From Mariniphaga sp964624645 (GTDB lineage: Bacteria > Bacteroidota > Bacteroidia > Bacteroidales > Prolixibacteraceae): 64,000 nucleotides of DNA. The stretch spans positions 22,386-86,385 of the forward strand of contig CAZVAD010000003.1 in assembly GCA_964624645.1 (NCBI GenBank), written 5' to 3'. The notes beneath the pieces are model-generated. The model was not told the origin of the DNA. It was given only the letters and a program-made list of their open reading frames with translations, and ran no database searches. Below are positions 31,433 to 41,198 of the stretch, piece after piece (the stretch's first letter is position 1; each line of letters starts with the position of its first letter). The translations under genes were made by a program, and so were the position numbers.

Positions 31433-32917
31433 ATGAGACGACTCATAACTGCATTTTTAATTTTCAGCTTTTCAGGTTTTGCAAGTTTAGCCGCAGAAAA
31501 AGAGTATCTTACCCTTCAGGCTGTTATCGACAGAGCTTCCCGGCAATCGCTGGATGCTTTCCGGTATGAAAATATGTTTCTTGCCAGTTTCTGGGAATTC
31601 CGCTATTTCAGGGCTGACCGCCTGCCAAGTCTGATGTTGCAGGCCACTCCGTTTGATTATAACCGCTCCATGCAGAAGGTGTATAATTATGATGAAAACC
31701 GGGATGAATACAAGCCGCGCGAAGACCTGAACTCAGATATTTCCTTGTCGCTGAATCAGAATGTGGGGTTGACCGGCGGACAGATTTTTGCCCGTTCCGA
31801 CCTCAATTTATCACAGAAACTCGGTGCCAGCAAGATTTCATCGTGGTCTTCTTCGCCCTTCAGTATTGGCTACCAGCAGTCGCTCAGCGGGTATAACCGC
31901 CTGAAATGGACTGCCAAAATTGAGCCGTTGAAATTTGAGAAGGCCAAAAAGAATTTCATCCAATCCAGGGAAGACATTGCCTTAAAGGCGTCCCGGTTGT
32001 TTTTCAATCTGGTGGATGCACAGATTGAGGTGAACATTGCAGAAACCAATCTTGCCAATGCCGACACTTTGTTTAAAATCGGGCGGGGAAGGTATCAGGT
32101 AGGAACTGTTACGCAGGATGAACTGCTTAATCTGGAGCTCAGCCAGATGAACGCAACATTGGCGCTGACCCAGTCAAAACTGGGGCTTGAGCGGGCGCAG
32201 GCAGAGCTGAACTCCTTTTTGGGACTTGACAAAAATACCAAAGTTGAATGTATCGTCCCCGACACACTGCCCGACTTGCAAATCTCTGCAGGAGAAGCTG
32301 TTAATCTGGCAATGCAGAACAATCCCGAAATTCTGAATCAGGAGCAGCGGCTGATTGAAGAAGACCGGAAGGTGAGCGAGGCAAAAAGTGAAACCGGAAT
32401 GACCGGCGATTTGTATGCGCTCTACGGGCTGAATCAAAACGCTGAAGATTTCAGCGAAGTTTATCAGAATCCGCTCGACAGGCAGCGGCTGCGGGTTGGA
32501 GTGAATGTGCCCATTCTTGACTGGGGGCGCAGAAAAGGGCGGCTGGCTATGGCGCAATCGAACCGTGAAGTGGTTCGCATCAGTGTGAATCAGGAAAAAA
32601 TTGATTTTGAGCAGAACGTGATTATGAATGTGATGGAATTTAACCTGCAGGCCAGCCAGGTGACAAATACAGCCAAAGCCGACACCATTGCCCAAATGGG
32701 CTATGATGTGACCCAGCAGCGGTTTTTGATCGGAAAAGTGGATGTAACCAAGCTGAACCTTGCCCGCAATGACCAGGAGCAGGCACGCCGGGCGTATATC
32801 CGGGCGTTGCGTTCATACTGGAATTATTATTTTACCATCCGGCGGTTGACCTTATACGATTTTGAGAAAAAAATAACCCTCTCGGAGGATTTCGACCGGA
32901 TTATAAACAACTATTAA
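31433..32917 (+). CDS. TolC-family outer membrane channel
   Basis: A 494-residue outer membrane efflux protein. A signal peptide covers about residues 1-20 (ends SLAAEK). Two long helical repeats follow, with typical elements NLVDAQIEVNIAETNLANAD, LFKIGRGRYQVGTVTQDELL, and in the second half VPILDWGRRKGRLAMAQSNR and DVTQQRFLIGKVDVTKLNLA. It forms the outer exit duct for the upstream permease and adaptors. It starts 17 bases after the permease stop. Confidence 0.9.
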   Translation: MRRLITAFLIFSFSGFASLAAEKEYLTLQAVIDRASRQSLDAFRYENMFLASFWEFRYFRADRLPSLMLQATPFDYNRSMQKVYNYDENRDEYKPREDLNSDISLSLNQNVGLTGGQIFARSDLNLSQKLGASKISSWSSSPFSIGYQQSLSGYNRLKWTAKIEPLKFEKAKKNFIQSREDIALKASRLFFNLVDAQIEVNIAETNLANADTLFKIGRGRYQVGTVTQDELLNLELSQMNATLALTQSKLGLERAQAELNSFLGLDKNTKVECIVPDTLPDLQISAGEAVNLAMQNNPEILNQEQRLIEEDRKVSEAKSETGMTGDLYALYGLNQNAEDFSEVYQNPLDRQRLRVGVNVPILDWGRRKGRLAMAQSNREVVRISVNQEKIDFEQNVIMNVMEFNLQASQVTNTAKADTIAQMGYDVTQQRFLIGKVDVTKLNLARNDQEQARRAYIRALRSYWNYYFTIRRLTLYDFEKKITLSEDFDRIINNY

Positions 32918-32925
32918 AAAGAACG

Positions 32926-34167
32926 ATGAAGCGGAACCGAAAAAGAATTTTCAGGATACTTATTGCGGCTGTTGCGGTAGTTGTTGTTGCAATAGTTGCT
33001 TCCCTTGTTTCTGCCCCCGGAGAGAATCTGCATAAAGTGAAAAAAGGCAACTTTACCCTTGCCATTGAAGTGAAGGGTGAAATTCAGGGAAAAAATGCAA
33101 TTGTTATTAGCATGCCTGATGAATTGACACACAGAGATTTGCCTATCCGGCAATTTAAAATCAAAGAGATGGTGGAAGAGGGTACGGTAGTCAAAGACGG
33201 AGACTGGGTGGCTACGCTGGATGCCGCAGAGATTACGCAACAGATTGAAAGAAATGGCCAGGATCTGGAACGCGTTACCGCTGAACTGAATGATGCCAAA
33301 ATCGACTCATCCATTACCCTCACTAACTTGCGGGAGGAGTTGGCTGAATTTGTTTTTACTCTGGAATATAAGGAACTGGAGCTGCAGCAGGCTCAATTTG
33401 AATCCCCCGCTTATCAGCGGAAAAAGAAAGTGGAATATGACCAGACAGTCAGGATGATGGACAAAAAGCACCGCGATTACGAACTGAGACAACTCGCTCT
33501 GAAACGGAGAATTTCGTGGTTTGAAAGACGATATAACCATTTTTTCAGAAGAGATTCCCTCCTGAAAACTGCACTGAATGCCGTGCAGGTAACTGCGCCA
33601 AAAGATGGCACGGTGATGTATGCCCGATTGTGGAATGGAAGAAAACTGAAAACAGGAGATAATGTCAGCATGTGGATGCCTACCATTGCCACGTTGCCTG
33701 ATTTGTCGCAACCTATTTCGGAAGCATATATTCCTGAAATTGACATCACCAAGGTTTCCCTTGGCGACAGCGCCGAAATTACCATCGACGCCCTCCCGAA
33801 AGATAAATTCAAAGGAGTGGTAACCAGCATTGCCAATGTGGGGCAGGAATTGTCAGGTTTTGACATGAAAGTCTTCCGCCTGACGATTGATATCAAAACG
33901 GAAGGGAAGGAAGTTAAACCTTCGATGACCTCCAACAATAAAATCATTGTTTCCCAAATCCCGGATGTCATAAAAATTCCGCGGAATTTTCTTCACAAGC
34001 AGGATGGGGAAAGTTATGTTTATCTGAAGGAAAGCGGAAAAACCTGGAGAAAGAAAGTTACTCCGGGACTGGAAAATGAGGAGGAGGTGATTATTGAATC
34101 GGGATTATCTGCCGGTGATAAAATTTTTGCATCACCTCCCCACAAAGTGGAATCTGCAATGCTTTGA
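32926..34167 (+). CDS. Periplasmic adaptor (HlyD/MacA-type), second of two
   Basis: A 413-residue adaptor paralogous to the first one in the operon: N-terminal anchor (about 6-25), lipoyl half (VVKDGDWVATLDAAEITQQI), helical hairpin, second lipoyl half (QVTAPKDGTVMYARLWNGRK) and beta-barrel (IDITKVSLGDSAEITIDALP). It lacks the charged C-terminal tail of the first. It starts 8 bases after the TolC stop, closing a four-gene export operon. Two adaptors in one operon suggest a mixed adaptor ring or two alternative assemblies. Confidence 0.9.
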   Translation: MKRNRKRIFRILIAAVAVVVVAIVASLVSAPGENLHKVKKGNFTLAIEVKGEIQGKNAIVISMPDELTHRDLPIRQFKIKEMVEEGTVVKDGDWVATLDAAEITQQIERNGQDLERVTAELNDAKIDSSITLTNLREELAEFVFTLEYKELELQQAQFESPAYQRKKKVEYDQTVRMMDKKHRDYELRQLALKRRISWFERRYNHFFRRDSLLKTALNAVQVTAPKDGTVMYARLWNGRKLKTGDNVSMWMPTIATLPDLSQPISEAYIPEIDITKVSLGDSAEITIDALPKDKFKGVVTSIANVGQELSGFDMKVFRLTIDIKTEGKEVKPSMTSNNKIIVSQIPDVIKIPRNFLHKQDGESYVYLKESGKTWRKKVTPGLENEEEVIIESGLSAGDKIFASPPHKVESAML

Positions 34168-34181
34168 AGCAGCATACATTC

Positions 34182-34877
34182 CTATTTGATTTTGAATCTT
34201 GCAGTCACCTGATATGAAATGGTGATGTTTTGCACCTGCTCAACGCTTTCATAGCCGGCATCGGCAGCCATCAGCATACTTTTGGCCATCACCGGGCGGG
34301 CAAAACCATCGTTCAGCTCTGTAATGGAAAGGACTTCGCCAAGTTCTTCACCAAGGCTTTCCACGAGATAGGCCGCTTTTTCACGGGCATCTATCAGGGC
34401 GTTGGTTTTCACCTCTTTTCTGAAGTTTTCAATATTTGTGTGCGTCATCTGCCCGACATTGACTGAACGGATTCCTTTGGCATCAACCAAGGAGGTGAGC
34501 TGATTCACTTTTGAAAAATCAGTAACTTTTACTTCCAGCTGTTTGCTGAACAGGAACTCCTTGCCTTCACTTCTCCAGTAATTTCCCATCCCCGTTACCC
34601 GGATTTCTTCTTTTTCGATTCCTGTTTTGCGCAGGCTTTTAATCAGATTGTCTTCAATTTTTGCCAGCGAAACTTTTGTTTTGTAGTTTTTCGGCTCTTT
34701 GTTTTTCTGAAATTCTTCTTCATAATATTCCTGAATTGTGATGGAAAGCACCATTTCATCAGGTTGTACTTCCATTTCAGCGCTGCCGCGTACTTCTATG
34801 TATCTCACTTCATTGTTGTTTTGCGCCCAAAGGGGCAGATTGAACAGCATTACGGATAAAATAATTAATTTTCTCAT
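34182..34877 (-). CDS. SIMPL domain (DUF541) exported protein
   Basis: A 231-residue protein with a signal peptide (MRKLIILSVMLFNLPLWAQ). The body matches SIMPL/DUF541: RYIEVRGSAEMEVQPDEMVLSI near the start, LIDAREKAAYLVESLGEELG and ISYQVTARF at the end. The family includes E. coli YggE and the BP26 antigen, oligomeric periplasmic or outer-membrane proteins of unclear role, some linked to oxidative stress. It is convergent with the second adaptor gene, 14 bases away. Confidence 0.88.
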   Translation of the reverse strand: MRKLIILSVMLFNLPLWAQNNNEVRYIEVRGSAEMEVQPDEMVLSITIQEYYEEEFQKNKEPKNYKTKVSLAKIEDNLIKSLRKTGIEKEEIRVTGMGNYWRSEGKEFLFSKQLEVKVTDFSKVNQLTSLVDAKGIRSVNVGQMTHTNIENFRKEVKTNALIDAREKAAYLVESLGEELGEVLSITELNDGFARPVMAKSMLMAADAGYESVEQVQNITISYQVTARFKIK

Positions 34878-34985
34878 GGCATTTAATTTAAAAAAAGCAA
34901 CTATGTCAAAAAGAGTACCACTTTAAAAACCTAATTGCTTTTGCCTGATCTGTTGATTGCTGACAGATATTTTATGTAAAGGCGT

Positions 34986-36035
34986 TTAAATGATCAGCAT
35001 GGCATCCCCGTAGGTGCCAAAACGGTAATCGTTTTTCATGGCCACCTGATAAGCCTCCATCACAAAATCATAACCGCCAAAAGCTGCTACCATCATCAAT
35101 AAAATGGAATAGGGCAGATGAAAATTTGAGATCATGTAATTGGCCACATTGAACTCATAGGGCGGGAAAATGAACTTATTCGTCCAGCCTTCAAAAGGAC
35201 TTGTATGTCCTTGCGTGGTAACTGAACTTTCGAGTGTCCGCATAACGGTTGTACCTACGGCACAGATGTTTTTCCGGTCATCTTTTGCAGCATTGATGAT
35301 TTCGCAGGCTTCGTCCCTGATCCATATTTGCTCTGAGTCCATTTTATGTTTGGTCAGGTCTTCCACCTCAACGTCTCTGAAATTTCCCAATCCGGCATGA
35401 AGGGTAACGTAAGCGAATTCGGCGCCCTTGATTTCAAGGCGTTTGAGCAGTTCCCGGCTAAAATGTAGCCCTGCGGTGGGAGCGGCAACCGCTCCTTCGT
35501 GTTTTGCGAAGATTGTTTGGTAGCGCTCTTCGTCTTCAGGGGTCAACGGCCTGTTTATAAATTTTGGCAGGGGGGTGTTTCCCAGGTTGTATAGTGTTTT
35601 TTTGAATTCATCGTACGGGCCGTCATATAAAAAGCGCAGGGTACGTCCCCGGGATGTGGTGTTGTCAATCACCTCGGCAACCAGCATCTCATTTTCTCCA
35701 AAAAAAAGCTTGTTCCCGATACGGATTTTTCTTGCAGGATCAACCAGAACGTCCCATAACCGCATTTCACGGTTCAGCTCACGAAGCAGGAATACTTCAA
35801 TTTCGGCCCCGGTTTTCTCCTTATAGCCATGCAAACGGGCAGGAAAAACTTTGGTGTCATTGAAAACAAGCACATCGCCTTCATCAAAATAATCCACAAT
35901 ATCTTTGAACAGTTTGTGCTCAATTTTGCGGCTTGCCCTGTTCAATACCATCAGTCTTGACTCATCTCTGTTGGGAGCAGGGTACAATGCAATTTTTTTC
36001 TCATCCAACTCGTACTTAAATCTCGATAATTTCAT
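34986..36035 (-). CDS. queA: S-adenosylmethionine:tRNA ribosyltransferase-isomerase
   Basis: A 349-residue QueA, the usual length. It transfers and isomerises the ribosyl part of SAM onto 7-aminomethyl-7-deazaguanine in tRNA to give epoxyqueuosine. Diagnostic segments are IALYPAPNRDESRLMVLNR, GDVLVFNDTKVFPARLHG, HEGAVAAPTAGLHFS, YVTLHAGLGNFRDVEVEDL and NFHLPYSILLMMVAAFGG. It follows truB on the same strand after 172 bases. Confidence 0.96.
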   Translation of the reverse strand: MKLSRFKYELDEKKIALYPAPNRDESRLMVLNRASRKIEHKLFKDIVDYFDEGDVLVFNDTKVFPARLHGYKEKTGAEIEVFLLRELNREMRLWDVLVDPARKIRIGNKLFFGENEMLVAEVIDNTTSRGRTLRFLYDGPYDEFKKTLYNLGNTPLPKFINRPLTPEDEERYQTIFAKHEGAVAAPTAGLHFSRELLKRLEIKGAEFAYVTLHAGLGNFRDVEVEDLTKHKMDSEQIWIRDEACEIINAAKDDRKNICAVGTTVMRTLESSVTTQGHTSPFEGWTNKFIFPPYEFNVANYMISNFHLPYSILLMMVAAFGGYDFVMEAYQVAMKNDYRFGTYGDAMLII

Positions 36036-36207
36036 CTTCTATAAATTGTTAATATTTTTATGGTAAAACATGAAATCTGCCTAATGAACAGTCTCTGTCC
36101 TATTCTCATACTCATTTCATGTTCAATTATTTATACTTCTTAACGATAGCATAGCTCATTTTTTGCTTTTCATATTTTTGCCGGGAAGCTGCGTTCAGGG
36201 TAAAGGT

Positions 36208-36948
36208 TTACGTTTCCGTTCCGGGTTTTGTTACAAGGGAATCGAGATTGTTCAGGAAATAGTCAATGGACATGGCGGCGTCCGCTTTAAATTCCCCGAT
36301 TCTCGTCCGGCGCAAACTTGTGAGGTAAGCGCCGCAACCCAGTTCCCTGCCGATGTCTCTCGCCAGCGCCCGTATGTATGTCCCTTTTCCGCAAACTACC
36401 CGAATGGTTGCAAAAGGCAAATCAAACGACTCAACGGCAATCCCGTGAATAACAATTTTTTTGGACTTAAGTTTTATATCTGCACCACTTCTTGCGTAAT
36501 CGAATGCCCGTTTCCCGTTCACCTTCACTGCTGAGAACAGCGGTGGCTCCTGATCTGTTTCGCCTAAAAATTTTTGCAGCGCCTTTTCAAAATCACTTTG
36601 TGTGATGTGTGCGTATTCGCTCCGGCTGTCTTCTTCCGTTTCCAGGTCGAAAGAGGGAGTGGTTGCCCCAAGTTTCAGCGTGGCTACATATTCCTTCTCT
36701 TTTTCCTGAAATTCTTCGATGCGCTTGGTTGCTTTCCCGGTGCAAAGAATCATCAGTCCGCTTGCCAGTGGGTCAAGCGTTCCCGCATGTCCAACTTTCA
36801 GTTTTTTAATCCCCAGTTGCCTGCAAATGGTGTTGCGTACCCGTTGAACCAAATCAAATGAAGTCCATTCGATGTATTTATCAAACAGTAAAACTTCACC
36901 TTCTATGTAATTGTATGTTTTTTTTGAATGGGCGGCAGTGTCAAACAT
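36208..36948 (-). CDS. truB: tRNA pseudouridine-55 synthase
   Basis: A 246-residue TruB. The RNA-binding opening WTSFDLVQRVRN leads to the catalytic motif KVGHAGTLDPLASGLMILCTGKATK, with the nucleophilic Asp in GTLDP. FSAVKVNGKRAFDYARSG and CGKGTYIRALARDIGRELG are also typical. It makes pseudouridine 55 in the T-loop of tRNAs. It lies 31 bases downstream of uppP, in a Bacteroidota-typical ftsX-DUF3098-uppP-truB-queA run. Confidence 0.96.
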   Translation of the reverse strand: MFDTAAHSKKTYNYIEGEVLLFDKYIEWTSFDLVQRVRNTICRQLGIKKLKVGHAGTLDPLASGLMILCTGKATKRIEEFQEKEKEYVATLKLGATTPSFDLETEEDSRSEYAHITQSDFEKALQKFLGETDQEPPLFSAVKVNGKRAFDYARSGADIKLKSKKIVIHGIAVESFDLPFATIRVVCGKGTYIRALARDIGRELGCGAYLTSLRRTRIGEFKADAAMSIDYFLNNLDSLVTKPGTET

Positions 36949-36979
36949 TTGATTGTCAATGCATTAAAAATGTAGCAAA

Positions 36980-37762
36980 TCAGGCTGCAAAGATAGCAAA
37001 AAAACCGATGATTAAACAGTAAGCAGCAAAATAAATTAGTTTTCCACGTTTAACTATTTTAATCATTAACGAACATGCCAGTAAGCCCGACAGAAATGCT
37101 GCTAAAAATCCAATAATCAGAGGCAGCGCTTCGATGGATGATTCTTTTGAAAAATCACCACCGACAATATCCAGAAATGCTGCCCCCAAAATGGGTATCA
37201 GCACCATCAGAAAAGAAAAGCGGGCGATTTCATCTTTTTTTGTTCCTGTCATAAGGCCGGTTGCAATAGTTGCCCCGCTACGTGAAATGCCCGGTATCAC
37301 AGCAATTGCCTGCGCGATGCCGATGAGAAACGCTTTGCCCCAGGTGATTTCTGAGTCTCCTTTTTTTATGAAATGAGCCACTGCAAGCAGTCCCGCAGTG
37401 ACCAGCAACATGCTCCCCACCAGCAAAAGATTTCCGGTGAAGAACTGTTCCACCTGATCCACGAAAAACAACCCGATTACAAGTACGGGAATTGCAGAAA
37501 ATAAAAGCTTGAAAATATATTGTGTGGATTCATTCCATTGGAAAGCGAACAAACCGGACAGCAGTTTTGCAATATCCCGGCGAAAAACCACCAGGGTACT
37601 CAAAACGGTAGCCACATGAACCGTAACGGCAAACAGCAAATTGTTATCCGTGTGTACGTCAAGGAGAACATGCCCGATTTCAAGGTGTCCGCTGGAACTT
37701 ACCGGTAAAAATTCAGTAAGGCCCTGGATAAGGCCGAGAAGAAGCGCCTGGATTGTATTCAT
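36980..37762 (-). CDS. uppP: Undecaprenyl-diphosphatase
   Basis: A 260-residue, multi-helix membrane enzyme that recycles undecaprenyl diphosphate for peptidoglycan and other glycan synthesis. Both family motifs are present: LGLIQGLTEFLPVSSSGHLEI near the N-terminus (Glu-rich and His motif) and IPGISRSGATIATGLMTG with the catalytic Arg/Ser. The length is standard. It follows the DUF3098 gene after 15 bases. Confidence 0.95.
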   Translation of the reverse strand: MNTIQALLLGLIQGLTEFLPVSSSGHLEIGHVLLDVHTDNNLLFAVTVHVATVLSTLVVFRRDIAKLLSGLFAFQWNESTQYIFKLLFSAIPVLVIGLFFVDQVEQFFTGNLLLVGSMLLVTAGLLAVAHFIKKGDSEITWGKAFLIGIAQAIAVIPGISRSGATIATGLMTGTKKDEIARFSFLMVLIPILGAAFLDIVGGDFSKESSIEALPLIIGFLAAFLSGLLACSLMIKIVKRGKLIYFAAYCLIIGFFAIFAA

Positions 37763-37777
37763 CGTTTCCCGGTGGAA

Positions 37778-38044
37778 TTATTTGTCCTCTTTCGGCTTTT
37801 TCATGATGGCATAAATTTCAAACATAAAGCCAAAAAGTAAAAGCATCGGGGCAAGGACTATGCGCCTGAAACTGAATATTTCGGGATTGAAAACATTGGG
37901 ATCGTTGCTTTTGCCGCCAATCATCAAGATGAACCCAATCACAATAATTGCAAAGCCGATGGCCATCAGGTTGTAATTTTCCCTGCCCAAAGCAAATCCG
38001 GCTTTTCCATCTGAACTATCTCTGGAAGCTGCTCTTTTTTTCAT
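37778..38044 (-). CDS. DUF3098 two-helix membrane protein
   Basis: An 88-residue protein with a charged N-terminus and two hydrophobic segments (NLMAIGFAIIVIGFILMIGG and RRIVLAPMLLLFGFMFEIYA). The FNPEIFSFRRI motif between them is typical of DUF3098, found in Bacteroidota beside ftsX and uppP. The function is unknown, but its location suggests a link to the cell envelope. The frame extends to a TTG at 38053; the ATG at 38044 is preferred. Confidence 0.85.
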   Translation of the reverse strand: MKKRAASRDSSDGKAGFALGRENYNLMAIGFAIIVIGFILMIGGKSNDPNVFNPEIFSFRRIVLAPMLLLFGFMFEIYAIMKKPKEDK

Positions 38045-38059
38045 AACACGCAAAGATAA

Positions 38060-38941
38060 TTAATAAAACAAATCATCAAATTTCATTTTCAGGAATTTAT
38101 TGACGGCAAACCAGGTGGAAATATACGAGATTGCCATGCCAAGAATAAAGACCAGTATGCACACCGCCAGTAAAGTCATGTAATCCTCCGTATTGAGCAT
38201 TCCGCCCAACTCTTTTCGGAAAGCAAAGACAGATGCAAAAAGCAGAAGATTGGCAACTATGGCGCCGCCAAGCCCCAATTTTAATCCACGTTTTAAAAAT
38301 GGCTTTCGCACAAATGAACGGGCAGCGCCCACCAGCTGCATGGTGTTGATGGTGAACCGCTCGGAATAAATGGAAATGCGGATGGTATTGTTGATGAGCG
38401 AAACGAAGATAAAACCGGTCAGTGCGCTGACAATGAGTAAAAAAACAGTGATTTTACTGACATTTTCGTTGATTACGCCCAGAAGGTCTTTCTGATAAAA
38501 TACTTCACTCACCTGCGGATAGGCCAGGAATTCCTTTTCAATAAATTGCAGGCTGTCCGGATTGGTGTAGTGGGCAAACAGTTTCACATCCACCGATGCA
38601 AACAGCGGATTGAATCCCAGAAATCCCAGAAAGTCTTCTCCAAGCTCTTTTGTCAGCTCCTCAGCAGCGGTCTCTTTGTCGATATACCGGGTGGATTTCA
38701 CATAATCCGACGCTTCCAGAACCTTCTGCAAACGGGCAATATCATTCTCTTTGACATTTTCCTTGAGAACAAGTGTGAAACCAATCTGCTCCCGGACATA
38801 ATCGGACAACTGCCCGGCATTGATCAGGATGATGAGCAGTGCGCCAAGCAAAACGAGCACCAGCGAAATACTCACCATGGAAGTTACCGATGAGCGGAAC
38901 AGTCGCTTTTTCATTTTTCCTGAGCCCGGCTTTTTTTTCAT
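38060..38941 (-). CDS. ftsX: Cell division protein FtsX
   Basis: About 294 residues with the FtsX layout: basic N-terminus, helix 1 (SMVSISLVLVLLGALLIILI), a periplasmic domain (VLKENVKENDIARLQKVLEA to YQKDLLGVINENVSK), then three helices including NTIRISIYSERFTINTMQLVG. It couples the FtsE ATPase to peptidoglycan hydrolases at the septum; ftsE is not in this window. The reading frame extends to 39016, but that extension overlaps the antiporter gene; the ATG at 38941 lies 10 bases after the antiporter stop and gives the usual N-terminus. Confidence 0.92.
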   Translation of the reverse strand: MKKKPGSGKMKKRLFRSSVTSMVSISLVLVLLGALLIILINAGQLSDYVREQIGFTLVLKENVKENDIARLQKVLEASDYVKSTRYIDKETAAEELTKELGEDFLGFLGFNPLFASVDVKLFAHYTNPDSLQFIEKEFLAYPQVSEVFYQKDLLGVINENVSKITVFLLIVSALTGFIFVSLINNTIRISIYSERFTINTMQLVGAARSFVRKPFLKRGLKLGLGGAIVANLLLFASVFAFRKELGGMLNTEDYMTLLAVCILVFILGMAISYISTWFAVNKFLKMKFDDLFY

Positions 38942-38951
38942 TTCTGCAATA

Positions 38952-41111
38952 TTATTTTCTTTTGAATAGATTAAGAATGGTTTTTCCAATCTCATCCAGC
39001 TTTTCCAAAGGTTCATGGAGTGATGGATTGTTCAGGTCAAATATGATGCTTTGCCCTGCTCCGATTTGCATGGGATAAATCAGGATAAAACTGTTCGCTT
39101 TGAAATATTTGTTTAGGTAATGGGGAACTCTTTCCATCCGGGGATGGTAGGAAGGTTTATTCTTCCGGCTCATCACAATGATGAGGTCGTCATCAATTTT
39201 AATTTCCCGGGTCAGCGGAAGGAAATTATCCCAATCTTCAAAAACCTGAAACTCCGCCTCAATGGGATGTTTGTGTTGAATCTCCCGAAGAATGTTCAGG
39301 GTATCTTTCGTACCCTGGAAAATAATCTTATCGCCGGTATTTCGCGAAATATTCCAGATTTTTATGATCCAGAATGGAAATCCCAGCTCTTTTTCCGCAT
39401 TTTCCGGGAGAACCACAAAATGTCTTTTGATGGTGTTAATGGGCTGAGCCGGCTTGTAAACCAACGTAGTGATGTTGCTTTTTGCCAGAATTCCTTCCGT
39501 CAGGTTGCCGAGAAAGGATTTTGAAATCCCTTTTTCCGCATAAAGTCCCAACACCAGGTCGGTGATACCCTGCTCTTTTATGATACTTGTGATTCCGTTG
39601 ACAATATTCAGGTCATAGCGCAGCAATTCGTTCAGGTGGATGTCCACAGAAGCGGCGGTGATGGCTGCCTTCTCCAGAATCTTTTTGCCCTGCTTGTTTG
39701 CTCCTTTCATAAAATCATCGTCATTGATGTTTTTTATGATGTTGAGCGCATACAGCTCCGATTTGTTCTTTTTCGATTTTATCATGGCGCTCAGGTGGAT
39801 CAGTTCATCCACAGTGTCGGGATTGCTGATGGGAATCAGAATTCTTTCGTCCGGATCGGATTCATCCTCATCCATTTCCGGGTTTTCGCTTCGGGCAATA
39901 TTGTAGGCTCCTTTCTGGGTTTCAAAGGAAGCGATGGTACAGGTTACCAGAATCATAATGATGGTTCCGTTCAGGATTTTTTCATTCAGCAGCCGGATGG
40001 GTTCGCCGCTTGCCGTTTCTCCGAGAATCACATTGAAGCCCACAAGCACTGCGGCGAGGGTAGCGGCAGCCTGGGCGTTGCTTAATCCGAAAATAAGCCT
40101 TCGCTGGTTGTTGCTGAAGTGAAACTGTTTTTGAATCAGCCACGCCGGAATATATTTTCCAACTGTGGCGATGACAGACATGACTGCCGCCACAAAAAGG
40201 GTCTCTTTGTCGTTGATGAAGGCGCGGTAATCAATGAGCATTCCCACGCTGAGCAGGAAAAACGGAATAAAAATGGCATTTCCCACAAAATCAATGCGGT
40301 TCATCAGGGGGGAAGTGCGCGTAATGAGGCGGTTGAGCGCCAGCCCGGCCAAAAAAGCGCCGATGATTCCTTCTATTCCGGCGATTTCAGACATAATAGC
40401 GCCCAGAAAAACCATGACCAGAACAAAAATATACTGGGATACCTTGTCGTCATAATGTTTGAAAAACCATCTTGCTACAATCGGAAAACCGATTAAGATC
40501 ACGGATGCAAAAACCAGCAGGGAAAGGGATAATTTCAATCCGAAATATTTGTTGGTATTGCCGGACACCAATCCCACAACCACCGCAAGAACCAAAAGGG
40601 CAAGCACATTTGTAATCAGTGTGCTGCCAACGGTAATATTCACCGATTTGTCTTTTGTGAGGCCAAGCTTGCTCACAATCGGATAGGTAATCAAAGTGTG
40701 TGATGAAAACATACTTGCCATCAGCACGGAAGTCATCAGCGAAAATTTCAGGATATACAATCCGGTTAATGTTCCGAGAATCATCGGGATAAAGAAACCG
40801 TAAAGACCTAACAGGGTGCTCTTTCCTGCGTTTTTCCTGAAGTCGGCCATGTCAATTTCCAGCCCGGCCAGAAACATGATATAGAGTAATCCTGCGGTTC
40901 CCGAAAGGATGATGCTGCTGTCGCGTGTTATCATATTGAATCCGAAGGGACCGATAACGGCGCCGGCAATGATCAATCCCAATAAATGCGGGATTTTAAT
41001 CTTGTCCAGCACGATTGGAATAAACAGGATAATCAGCAGAATAATCAGGAATTTCATGACCGGATTGGTCAGCGGAAGCGTTAAATCTATGGCATTTAAA
41101 ATCAGTAGCAT
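38952..41111 (-). CDS. CPA2-type cation/proton antiporter with C-terminal Usp-like domain
   Basis: A 719-residue protein. Residues about 10-400 hold some 12 helices of a Na+/H+ exchanger (CPA2/KefB-like): PHLLGLIIAGAVIGPFGFNM, AGLLYIMFLAGLEIDMADFR, and EGIIGAFLAGLALNRLI with the ion-site pattern. Residues about 430-719 are cytoplasmic and read like universal stress protein domains (RILIPISNPDTVDELIHLSA, ITDLVLGLYAEKGISKSFLG). The C-terminal part probably senses nucleotides or redox state, by family analogy. A minus-strand TACTTTTG (41150-41157) upstream is a plausible -7 box. Confidence 0.88.
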   Translation of the reverse strand: MLLILNAIDLTLPLTNPVMKFLIILLIILFIPIVLDKIKIPHLLGLIIAGAVIGPFGFNMITRDSSIILSGTAGLLYIMFLAGLEIDMADFRKNAGKSTLLGLYGFFIPMILGTLTGLYILKFSLMTSVLMASMFSSHTLITYPIVSKLGLTKDKSVNITVGSTLITNVLALLVLAVVVGLVSGNTNKYFGLKLSLSLLVFASVILIGFPIVARWFFKHYDDKVSQYIFVLVMVFLGAIMSEIAGIEGIIGAFLAGLALNRLITRTSPLMNRIDFVGNAIFIPFFLLSVGMLIDYRAFINDKETLFVAAVMSVIATVGKYIPAWLIQKQFHFSNNQRRLIFGLSNAQAAATLAAVLVGFNVILGETASGEPIRLLNEKILNGTIIMILVTCTIASFETQKGAYNIARSENPEMDEDESDPDERILIPISNPDTVDELIHLSAMIKSKKNKSELYALNIIKNINDDDFMKGANKQGKKILEKAAITAASVDIHLNELLRYDLNIVNGITSIIKEQGITDLVLGLYAEKGISKSFLGNLTEGILAKSNITTLVYKPAQPINTIKRHFVVLPENAEKELGFPFWIIKIWNISRNTGDKIIFQGTKDTLNILREIQHKHPIEAEFQVFEDWDNFLPLTREIKIDDDLIIVMSRKNKPSYHPRMERVPHYLNKYFKANSFILIYPMQIGAGQSIIFDLNNPSLHEPLEKLDEIGKTILNLFKRK

Positions 41112-41198
41112 ATTCTGTTTCTGTTCCGTATAAATTTTATAGAACGGGACAAAAGTACAAAATATAGTTCCAATTCTGAAGATTCAGCATTGAGGTTT

